Origin: Monodelphis domestica
Lineage: Eukaryota; Chordata; Mammalia; Didelphimorphia; Didelphidae
Assembly (NCBI RefSeq): GCF_027887165.1
Contig: NC_077232.1
Span: forward strand, 957,379 to 1,021,378
DNA length: 64,000 bases
Direction: 5' to 3'
Under the pieces are notes generated by a model. The model was not told where the DNA came from and ran no database searches. It worked only from the letters and a program-made list of their open reading frames with translations. The position numbers were made by a program, and so were the translations under genes. Positions 36,101-48,100 of the stretch are shown in pieces (positions within the stretch are counted from its first letter, which is position 1; every line of letters starts with the position of its first letter).

Positions 36101-39100
36101 GGTGCCCCCAGGTCACCTCACTTCTTTCCTTCAGGTGACTGGGCATGCTTTGTGCACCAGTGCCAGGGCTAGGGTAAGGTGAATGGCATGTAAGGAAGAA
36201 AGCATGGCTGCAGATTGTCTTCCCAACATTACTAAAAACAGGAGGGGGGAGTGAGCAGGACTGGATCTAGAGGTCTGGCCCTCTCTATAAAAGGGTTGGC
36301 CTCCGCACGAAGGGCTGCCAGGAGTGAAGGAGAAGGCCGGGAAGAGAAGTGTGACACCAAGGAGCTCTGGCAGTCTTCTGTGGAGTCTGAAGCCAGGGCC
36401 TCAGGTGCGAGACTGTGGGGCAGGAGGCCCCAAAGGCTTAGGGAGAGGCCAGCAGCTCTGGAACAGCCTTGTGGTGAGTGTGGGAGAGGCTCCCGTGGAC
36501 AGACAGAATGACTTGCTGCAGCAGATTCAGGGTTCAGGTACAAGAAAGGCTGTAGGTGGCAGATGGTGGGAGCAATCCAAGTGCTGATTGGGGTGAAGGG
36601 GCAAGGACTCCAAACTGCTTGAGCAAGGAGCCAAGGTGGGAAAAGGAGATTTTTCACCTGGGGGTCGGAAGTGTCCGGGGAACTGAGCTTTCCCAGGCTC
36701 CAAGGTTGGGGGAGGGGAGAGAGGATCCAATGTGCAGCCCCATGGGCTGGCCTGAAATCTGACTTGCACCCGTAGCAAAGGGGGTCAGATTCCCCAAACA
36801 AAACCCTGACCACCAATTTCAGCTGTGCCCCCCTGCTTCATCTTGCCTGAGCCAAGCTGCCAATGCAGCCCGACCGCCATGGGCATGGTTTGGAATGGAT
36901 AGTCTTTGGAGTCCCTCCCAAGTCCGGGATTCTGGGAACTTATGAACGAGGTTCCTTTGGCCTCTGGAGACCAGAGATCACAGGGTTAGAGACCCCCAGG
37001 CCTTTAGGAAGGAAATGGATGGTGAGGGTCATGTGGGCCAGCTAGGAGGCATGGTGCCTCTAGAGCTTAACCTGGAGTCAGGAAGACATGAGTTCTAATC
37101 TCTACTCAGACCCTCACTAGCTGTGTGACCCTGGACAAATCACTTCACCCCGGTCTGCCTCAGTTTCTTTCACCCTCAAATGGTGCTAATCAGAGCACTT
37201 ACCTCCCAGGGCTGCTGGGAAGGTCAGAGGAGATCTCATTTGTAAATGAGCTCTTAGCCCAGTGCTTTGACCCACAAGCAAACCCTTACACAAGTTAGCT
37301 ATTATGGTGGTTGCTGTTGTTCACCCCGGAGTCTGGAGCTAGCTTGACACTCATCCAGCCCACTGGGGCTATTTCCTCCGCTTCATCATCACCACTCCTC
37401 TATGGCCTCACTGTCTTCAGACTGTGCCCCCAAGGCCCTTCCACCACAGGAGCCGAGGCCACGAGGTCCACCCAGGCTGAGTAGACACTAGAATCTGGCA
37501 CAGTGGGACGGCCAGGGGTGGCCTCTGCTCCCCCTTGCCCCCTTCCCTCCACCCAGTACTAGGGAATGAGAGGCTGGGGCTTTAGGAGGATCTTGTGCCT
37601 CATTGAGAGAGCTCAGGGGAAATGGCCCCCTTGAGAGCTGGGCTTTTCCCCCCAAGGGACAGGTGCCAAGTCCCACCCAGAGCACAAAGGATGGGCAAGG
37701 CCAAGATCTCGGGGCTGGGGCAACCGGGAGCAGCTGCTCTTACTCCTGGCTTTGCCACCAGCACTCTGCTGTGCGATTTTTAGACAAGTCTGTTCCCTCC
37801 TCGGGGCCTCCCTTTCCTCATCTGTGAAAAAGAGAGCTGGACCTGGAGGCTTCCTGAGGAATGTTCAGTGGCCTCCCTCGGCCAGACCCGGGCTTGGTGA
37901 AGGGCCTCAGAATCATGGACTCTCCTCAGCCTGTCCCTGACTGCAAGTCTCAGCCCCAACTTCCTAACGGCCTCTGGGGGGCCACTGAGATTTGGCCTCA
38001 GGGCCTCGGGCTGGGGAGGGACCACCATATGGCCCTTCAGGATGGCTTCCGTTAGGGACATCAAGATCACAGGGGGTTTCTCTCTCCCTCATTGTTCCTG
38101 GTTCTGCCCTGAGACCCGACAGAACCAGCCCGAGGCCTCCTCCCCTGACAATGCTTGAGGCCGGTTCTCCTGCCCCAACCCAGCCCCAACTTTCTCTTCC
38201 CAGTCTAAACAGCCACAGCTTTGGACCTTTGAGACCCTTTGCTATCTTAGGAGAGAGGGCGCTGTCTGTCCTGCATCTTCCTCTTCCCTGGGCAGGGGAC
38301 CTCTCTGAAGCTTTGTTCCTCTCTGCCCACCCTAGGCTGCTACCCAAACTGCCCCGCTGAGAAACCTTTCTTCAGTGAAGACGAGATGAAGTGTGTGGAC
38401 CAGTGTGGCTGTTATGATGAGGATGGCAACTATTACAAAGTGGGAGACCGAGTCACGAGTCTAGCTAATTGCCAGAGCTGGTATGTGAGAAGGGCTGCCT
38501 GCCCTTGCTTTGGGCATGGGGAGGAAAGTGCCCAGAGTGGTCCCTGAATTCCCCACAAGGTCCAGTGAAGTGATTCCATCCAATTCCCCCACCATTTATT
38601 AACACCTCCCGGGTAGGGTGCCACCAGGAGGGAGAGATTGGGGGCAGTCCTGAAGGTGGTGCCTGAGCAACATACAGTGGAGAGTGCGTGGGTTCTGAGA
38701 TGGGAAGGGGAAAAGGGAAATGAATGTATTCAGGGCCCAGCTGAGAGTTTCCTGGCAAAGAGGTGATGTATCATTGGTCTTCATCCTCGTGGGTCCTCTT
38801 CCATGCCCCACATCTTCTCCCCTCTCCTCTCTCTCCTAGTAACTGCACTACGAGCGGCATACAATGTGTCCAGGACCAGAATGGTGAGTAAGAGACCCAG
38901 ATGCCTGGGCACAGGGACTTGGCTCAGTTGCAGGGCTCAGATAATGCCATTTGGTCTCCTGTCTTTCCAGAGTGCACCTGCTTGTATGAGGGTCACACGT
39001 ACCATTTCCACGAGGTCATCTACAACACCACTGATGGCCTGGGGGCCTGCCTCATTGCCATCTGTGGAGATAATGGAGAGATCAAGCGAATGTCTGAAGA

Positions 39101-42100
39101 CTGCCCGGTGACACCCTCCACCACCGTGCCATTCACCTTCACTACCAGTGGCGTACCACGGTCCACCGCAGGTAATATCTGGGGCCAGATGGACGGTGGA
39201 GCATGCATCCTCCCAGGGCTACCATCATTTGGGACAAGAATGGTTAAAAATAAATAGTAATAATGAATACAACAAATTAATGAGAATTATAACAATGGGG
39301 TCCTGCCCAAAAGCCAAGATTACGACCCAGCAGAGCCACAACACCCACATTTATTCATTCAGTCAAGTATTTGGAGATGTTCAGAGCAGGGAATAAACAT
39401 TTTCTTTTTGACTTGGATGTTTAAGACTTCAGAATTCCAGAATGAGAATGCTGGGAGGGCCCTTGAAGACTGCCTAATCTAGCCACCTAATCTTTTTCTC
39501 TAAATCCTTACTTTCTTATACGATAGAAGGGTATGGGCTAGGCAAATAGGTTAAGTGACTTGCCCAGGGTCACACAACTAGGAAGTCTCTAAGGTTAGAT
39601 TTGAACCCAGGCCCACTGTAGCTACTTCCCCTTACAGAGAGAGGAGAAGGATTCCTCTGAATGAGAGCTAGTGATGAGCAGAGGGCGGGTCAGATGCTGG
39701 GTCTCTTAGCTGCCAGCCAGCAGCTCTGACCCCCATGAGGACTTATTGCATTCTCTCCCTGGTCCTCTGGGTCCTGTTGGCAGCTTCCCAAGAGCCCCAG
39801 AATGCTCAGAACTCCTAGCTAGGGCCTCACGGGCCCCCCAAATTGTTTCATGTGCACATTAGTCCTCTGGAGAAAGTGCCTTAGAGTCCTCCAGTCAGAG
39901 ATCTCTGGGGTCATCACCAGGAAAGTCAGTGGCCAACGCCCCCAGGGGAAGCTCTGTTGTGCCAACAGGATGGCAGTTGGGTGGGGGTGATAATCTCTCT
40001 GAAGAGGCCACATGGTAGAGGCCCTGAATCTGTCTCAGACTTGATATTTCCTAGAAGTCTAACTGGAGGCCATTAAAGGGAGCAGTGGAGCTTTCCATAA
40101 GCACCCTATTGATGGGATCTCATGATTTTCACAAAATACCCATAAGGTAGAGGATATTCTCATCCCACATACAAATGAAGAAACTGAGGCTGAAGCAGAT
40201 TAAAATGACTGGCCCCCAGCTATATAGGAAATAAATGCCAGAGGTGAGATTCAAGCCCAGGGCTCCCTGTCTCCAAATCCATGGTCTTTGTCATTAGTGC
40301 TGACATCCTTTCCTCTGTCTGGTCTCCTTTAGGAGCCACCATTCCTTTGAATGATGCTGTTGTGAGGAGAGCCCTTGGTCCTGTAGAAACAGGTGCCCTG
40401 TTGGCATTAATCCCAAGGACTGTGCTCCCCAGGAGACCAGGTCCACAAGGGATCTCCTTTTCTGTCTCCCTGTTTAGGGCCCACACCCACCATCTCAGCC
40501 ACTTCCACTGTGTGTGTACGAGAAGCCTGTGAGTGGTCTGACTGGTATGACAGCAGCACGCCGGAATCAGGGCTGACAAGTGGGGACTTTGACACATTTG
40601 AAAACCTACAGCTAAGCGGATACCAAGTCTGCCCTGCTGCCCGTGATGTAGAGTGTAGGGCCCGGGCATTTCCTGGCATGTCACTAGAAGAAGTGGGACA
40701 GAAGGTGGAGTGCAGCCGGTCCCGTGGGCTGCTATGCTACAATGTAGAACAGGACCCACCCTTGTGCCATGACTATGAGATCCGGATGTTGTGCTGCCGC
40801 TACGTGCCCTGTGAAGGGTCCACAGCCTTGATGACCAGTCCATCAGTCACAAAATCCACAACCACAGCTGCACCTTCTACAGCCTTGACCTCACGGATAT
40901 GGTCCACCCCCACTGGGGCCAATACTACTAGTGTGGCCTGCCAGCCTCGGTGTGAATGGTCTGAGTGGTTTGATACGGATTACCCCAAGTCAGGAGCATT
41001 TGGGGGGGACATAGAGACATATGACAAGATCAGGAGCACAGGGAAAACCTTCTGCCAGAAACCCCTGGAAATCCAATGCCAGGCAGAGAACTTCCCTAAC
41101 ATTCCTATTGAGAAATTAGGACAGGTTGTCTTTTGTGATGTTCACTATGGCCTCATCTGCAATAATAAAGAACAACCAGGATTGTTCAAAATATGCCAAA
41201 ACTACAAGATCAGGGTTCTGTGTTGTGATGACAGCCATTGCATTGGAAAGACTTCAGCCACCCCACCAGCACCCACACCACAACTGACCACCAGCCTGGG
41301 GACTGGCACCACAGCACAACTACCCCTCACTACCATACCTCTAGTGACAGAGAGCAGCCCAGCCACCACTGCAACCCAACAGTCCACAGGTTCACCTCCA
41401 AGCCCAACAAGAACCACGACCACTGCATCGCCATCAACATCTACTTCAGCTCCCCCAACTCCCAACACTGCCATCGGCAGCACAGCAAGGACCTCACGAG
41501 TGCCAGTATCAACTTCCGTGGCTACCACGACCAAGATGGTGGTGACAACAGCAACTTCTCCCAGCCCAACGCAGACCACGGTCAAGGCAAGTTCTCCCCA
41601 CATCCATTTATCTACAGAAGCAACACAAAGAACACAGAGGACTCCCAAGACTCCATCATTAGCTACCACAAGCCTGGGAACAGAGAGCAGCCCAGCCACC
41701 ACTGCAACCCAACAGTCCACAGGTTCACCTCCAAGCCCAACAAGAACCACGACCACTGCATCGCCATCAATGTCTACTTCAGCTCCCCCAACTCCCAACA
41801 CTGCCATCGGCAGCACAGCAAGGACCTCACGAGTGCCAGTATCAACTTCCGTGGCTACAACGACCAAGATGGTGGTGACAACAGCAACTTCTCCCAGCCC
41901 AACGCAGACCACGGTCAAGGCAAGTTCTCCCCACATCCATTTATCTACAGAAGCAACACAGACAACACAGAGAACACCCCAGACGCCCAAGACTCCATCA
42001 TTAGCTACCACAAGCCTGGGAACAGAGAGCAGCCCAGCCACCACTGCAACCCAACAGTCCACAGGTTCACCTCCAAGCCCAACAAGAACCACGACCACTG

Positions 42101-45100
42101 CATCGCCATCAACATCTACTTCAGCTCCCCCAACTCCCAACACTGCCATCGGCAGCACAGCAAGGACCACACGAGTGCCAGTATCAACTTCCGTGGCTAC
42201 AACGACCAAGATGGTGGTGACAACAGCAACTTCTCCCAGCCCAACGCAGACCACGGTCAAGGCAAGTTCTCCCCACATCCATTTATCTACAGAAGCAACA
42301 CAGACAACACAGAGAACACCCCAGACGCCCAAGACTCCATCATTAGCTACCACAAGCCTGGGAACAGAGAGCAGCCCAGCCACCACTGCAACCCAACAGT
42401 CCACAGGTTCACCTCCAAGCCCAACAAGAACCACGACCACTGCATCGCCATCAACATCTACTTCAGCTCCCCCAACTCCCAACACTGCCATCGGCAGCAC
42501 AGCAAGGACCACACGAGTACCAGTATCAACTTCCGTGGCTACAACGACCAAGATGGTGGTGACAACAGCAACTTCTCCCAGCCCAACACAGACCACAGTC
42601 AAGGCAAGTTCTCCCCGCATCCATTTATCTACAGAAGCAACACGGACAACACAAAGAACACAGAGGACTCCCAAGACTCCATCATTAGCTACCACAAGCC
42701 TGGGAACAGAGAGCAGCCCAGCCACCACTGCAACCCAACAGTCCACAGGTTCACCTCCAAGCCCAACAAGAACCACGACCACTGCATCGCCATCAACATC
42801 TACTTCAGCTCCCCCAACTCCCAACACTGCCATCGGCAGCACAGCAAGGACCTCACGAGTGCCAGTATCAACTTCCGTGGCTACAACGACCAAGATGGTG
42901 GTGACAACAGCAACTTCTCCCAGCCCAACGCAGACCACGGTCAAGGCAAGTTCTCCCCACATCCATTTATCTACAGAAGCAACATGGACAACAAAGCGTC
43001 AGTCTACATACTCAGAGATCTCGATAGCCCCAATGCGACTGAGCACAACTTTGGGGCCACAGACTACTACACCAGGTCCTCTTGGCCCCACATCTACATT
43101 CATAACCACCTCACCAAGGCCACTCCCACAGGTCACAACCCGAGGCTCTACTCCCTGTCAACCAAAGTGTGAGTGGACAGAATGGTTTGATATGGACTTC
43201 CCAACTTCTGGAATCAAAGGGGGAGACATTGAAACATATGAAAACATCAGGAAGGCAGGAGGAAATATTTGTCAAGAGCCCAAAAAACTTGAGTGTCGAG
43301 CTGAAAATTACTCTGAGGTAAGCATTGACCAGATCGGACAGGTTGTGCAATGCAACCCCAAATTTGGGCTGATCTGCAGAAATGAGGATCAAAAGGGGAA
43401 ATTCAATATGTGCTTTAATTACAACATCCGTGTGTTGTGCTGTGATGACTACACAAACTGCACTGCCACAGTAACAGGGCAAACAACGCAAACAAGCTTC
43501 CCTTCCTCACCGACCTCCAAGACAATAGAGCCAACACAGACTCCATCGACAACACTGAGCACCTCCTCTTCAACACTGACGACATCTACAAAGCCCATTT
43601 GGACTCCCCAAAGGGTTTCTGTGCCAGGCAGGAACATAACCCATACTTCCTCAGGACCTCAGGGCACAACTTTGAAATTTACTAGTTCCAAGCCCTTGTC
43701 AGCCCCAATCTTAACAAAAAATAGTCCCCTGACCTCTGGTCAATCCACAACAACAAGAACCTCCCCATCTCCGACAAGCGCAGCGTCCACGGAATCGGCA
43801 ACCTGGACGACATCCTCCACCAGCATCACAACCGTGTCTGCCGGCTCCACGTCCTCGGGCACCTCCTCTCTCGCCCCAAATGTGAAGACGGCGGGCACCA
43901 AGCCAACACAACTCACACCGGGCAGGACCAAGGAAGCTACCAGCTCGGTGACACCCTCCAACCCATCACCTACTGGCCCTACAGCAACAACCCCTGCAGG
44001 AACCTCCCCTCTGGGGTCCACCACAGCAGGACCAAGCACCTTGTCACCATCACACTCCACTGGGGTCACCACACTGACAAAGACGACTCCCGGGTCCCTG
44101 GGTACAGCCGCCAGCATGGTGACAACAACCCCAGAGTGCCGGCCCAGGTGTGTGTGGACGGACTGGTTTGACCACAGCTACCCCATCCCCGGAGAAGATG
44201 GCGGAGACTTTGAGACCTACGACAACCTCCGGGCCGCAGGGGAAACCATCTGCGAGGAGCCTCAGGCCATCCAGTGCCGGGCAGAGAAGTACTCGAGTAC
44301 CCCCCTCAGTCAAGTGAAACAGGTTGTGCAGTGCAACGTCAGTTTTGGTCTGATCTGCAGAAACCGGGACCAGGATGGACTCACCAAGTACTGCCTGAAC
44401 TATCACTTCCGGGTGCTCTGCTGTGATGACTACAGTCACTGCGCAACCACGCCATCGACACCGCTTACCACCATGTCTACCACGTCCCCAACAGGCTCGA
44501 CCTTAACCTCACTCGAAGCATCATCTTCCATCCCCGCCACGAGTACCCTCAAACCTTCCACACAAGCCACGTCTTATGCCACTGGCACCAGCCAGGAAGT
44601 TACCTCAGCTTATCCCGTGCCTACTCTGACTTCCAGGAAGACTTCCCCTGGGCTCGTGCTCACCACACACACTACTTCTGAGTCTCCAGGGACCCGCTCT
44701 CTGTCCTCAACCATGACTGGAGGAGCCACACTCTCGCTGTCTCCCGTCCCCAGCAGCACAGTCACCCACACCGCGCCTACGTCTACAGGGCTGACCTCTT
44801 CAAAGGGGCCCTCCACCCATTCAGCGTTCAGCAGTCCAGCCCCGGCATCCACCACCTGTACACCCATCTGCACTTGGACGGACTGGCTTGACCACAGCTA
44901 CCCCATCCCTGGAGAAGATGGCGGAGACTTTGAGACCTACGCCAACCTCCGGGCCGCAGGGGAAACCATCTGCGAGGAGCCTCAGGCCATCCAGTGTCGG
45001 GCAGAGAAGTTCATGGACAAGCCCATCGGTGAAGTGGGACAAGTGGTAAAATGTCACGTGGGCACTGGACTGGTCTGCAATAACCAAGACCAGACTGGAA

Positions 45101-48100
45101 GGTTTAAAATGTGCCTCAATTACCACGTCAGGGTGCTCTGCTGCGATTACACCCATTGCCCTACAACAGCCAGATCAACAACCACACCTTACATTAGTAC
45201 TCTGTCTACTGCGGAAACCCCGCCTGGGACCACCCCGCTGTTATCCACCCCCTTCACCATCACCACCACCACCACTGGCGGCGGTGTGCCCACGGGCAGC
45301 ACGATGCCCACCACGGGCTGTGTGCCCCGGTGTCGGTGGACAGATTGGTTTGACACTGACAAACCCCAACCAGGCAGGTTTGGGGGGGATATTGAGACTT
45401 ATTACAGCATCATGGACGCCGGGGGCAACATCTGTCTGGAGCCCATAGCCATCGAGTGCCAGTCACTGCTCCATCCAGACTTGCCACTTGAGCAGCTCAG
45501 GCAGGTGGTGCGATGCAACGTCGATTATGGCTTAATCTGCAGAAACAGTCAACAGAAGGCTCCTCAGACAACCTGCCTCAACTACCAAATCCGAGTGTTG
45601 TGCTGTGACGACTACAGTCACTGTGGGACAACCGCATCTCTGACAAGCGCAGCGTCCACGGAATCGGCAACCTGGACGACATCCTCCACCAGCATCACAA
45701 CCGTGTCTGCCGGCTCCACGTCCTCGGGCACCTCCTCTCACGCCCCAAATGTGAAGACAGCGGGCACCAAGCCAACACAACTCACACCGGGCAGGACCGA
45801 GGAAGCTACCAGCTCGGTGACACCCTCCAACCCATCACCTACTGGCCCTACAGCAACAACCTCTGCAGGAACCTCCCCTCTGGGGTCCACCACAGCAGGA
45901 CCAAGCACCTTGTCACCATCACACTCCACTGGGGTCACCACACTGACAAAGACGACTCCCGGGTCCCTGGGTACAGCCGCCAGCATGGTGACAACAACCC
46001 CAGAGTGCCGGCCCAGGTGTGTGTGGACGGACTGGTTTGACCACAGCTACCCCATCCCCGGAGAAGATGGCGGAGACTTTGAGACCTACGACAACCTCCG
46101 GGCCGCAGGGGAAACCATCTGCGAGGAGCCTCAGGCCATCCAGTGCCGGGCAGAGAAGTACTCGAGTACCCCCCTCAGTCAAGTGAAACAGGTTGTGCAG
46201 TGCAACGTCAGTTTTGGTCTGATCTGCAGAAACCGGGACCAGGATGGACTCACCAAGTACTGCCTGAACTATCACTTCCGGGTGCTCTGCTGTGATGACT
46301 ACAGTCACTGCGCAACCACGCCATCGACACCGCTTACCACCATGTCTACCACGTCCCCAACAGGCTCGACCTTAACCTCACTCGAAGCATCATCTTCCAT
46401 CCCCGCCACGAGTACCCTCAAACCTTCCACACAAGCCACGTCTTATGCCACTGGCACCAGCCAGGAAGTTACCTCAGCTTATCCCGTGCCTACTCTGACT
46501 TCCAGGAAGACTTCCCCTGGGCTCGTGCTCACCACACACACTACTTCTGAGTCTCCAGGGACCCGCTCTCTGTCCTCAACCATGACTGGAGGAGCCACAC
46601 TCTCGCTGTCTCCCGTCCCCAGCAGCACAGTCACCCACACCGCGCCTACGTCTACAGGGCTGACCTCTTCAAAGGGGCCCTCCACCCATTCAGCGTTCAG
46701 CAGTCCAGCCCCGGCATCCACCACCTGTACACCCATCTGCACTTGGACGGACTGGCTTGACCACAGCTACCCCATCCCTGGAGAAGATGGCGGAGACTTT
46801 GAGACCTACGCCAACCTCCGGGCCGCAGGGGAAACCATCTGCGAGGAGCCTCAGGCCATCCAGTGTCGGGCAGAGAAGTTCATGGACAAGCCCATCGGTG
46901 AAGTGGGACAAGTGGTAAAATGTCACGTGGGCACTGGACTGGTCTGCAATAACCAAGACCAGACTGGAAGGTTTAAAATGTGCCTCAATTACCACGTCAG
47001 GGTGCTCTGCTGCGATTACACCCATTGCCCTACAACAGCCAGATCAACAACCACACCTTACATTAGTACTCTGTCTACTGCGGAAACCCCGCCTGGGACC
47101 ACCCCGCTGTTATCCACCCCCTTCACCATCACCACCACCACCACTGGCGGCGGTGTGCCCACGGGCAGCACGATGCCCACCACGGGCTGTGTGCCCCGGT
47201 GTCGGTGGACAGATTGGTTTGACACTGACAAACCCCAACCAGGCAGGTTTGGGGGGGATATTGAGACTTATTACAGCATCATGGACGCCGGGGGCAACAT
47301 CTGTCTGGAGCCCATAGCCATCGAGTGCCAGTCACTGCTCCATCCAGACCTGCCACTTGAGCAGCTCAGGCAGGTGGTGCGATGCAACGTCGATTATGGC
47401 TTAATCTGCAGAAACAGTCAACAGAAGGCTCCTCAGACAACCTGCCTCAACTACCAAATCCGAGTGTTGTGCTGTGACGACTACAGTCACTGTGGGACAA
47501 CCGCATCTCTGACAAGCGCAGCGTCCATGGAATCGGCAACCTGGACGACATCCTCCACCAGCATCACAACCGTGTCTGCCGGCTCCACGTCCTCGGGCAC
47601 CTCCTCTCTCGCCCCAAATGTGAAGACAGCGGGCACCAAGCCAACACAACTCACACCGGGCAGGACCGAGGAAGCTACCAGCTCGGTGACACCCTCCAAC
47701 CCATCACCTACTGGCCCTACAGCAACAACCTCTGCAGGAACCTCCCCTCTGGGGTCCACCACAGCAGGACCAAGCACCTTGTCACCATCACACTCCACTG
47801 GGGTCACCACACTGACAAAGACGACTCCCGGGTCACTGGGTACAGCCGCCAGCATGGTGACAACAACCCCAGAGTGCCGGCCCAGGTGTGTGTGGACGGA
47901 CTGGTTTGACCACAGCTACCCCATCCCCGGAGAAGATGGCGGAGACTTTGAGACCTACGACAACCTCCGGGCCGCAGGGGAAACCATCTGCGAGGAGCCT
48001 CAGGCCATCCAGTGCCAGGCAGAGAAGTACTCGAGTACCCCCCTCAGTCAAGTGAAACAGGTTGTGCAGTGCAACGTCAGTTTTGGTCTGATCTGCAGAA

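Noticed and set aside
41202..42962. 586-residue minus-strand open frame and a 644-residue shifted plus frame (41238-43172) across the PTS array
   Set aside because: Both are shadows of the coding repeat. The array steps are multiples of 3, so a stop-free frame in one unit stays open in all. The real frame has CysDs on both sides and correct splice sites.
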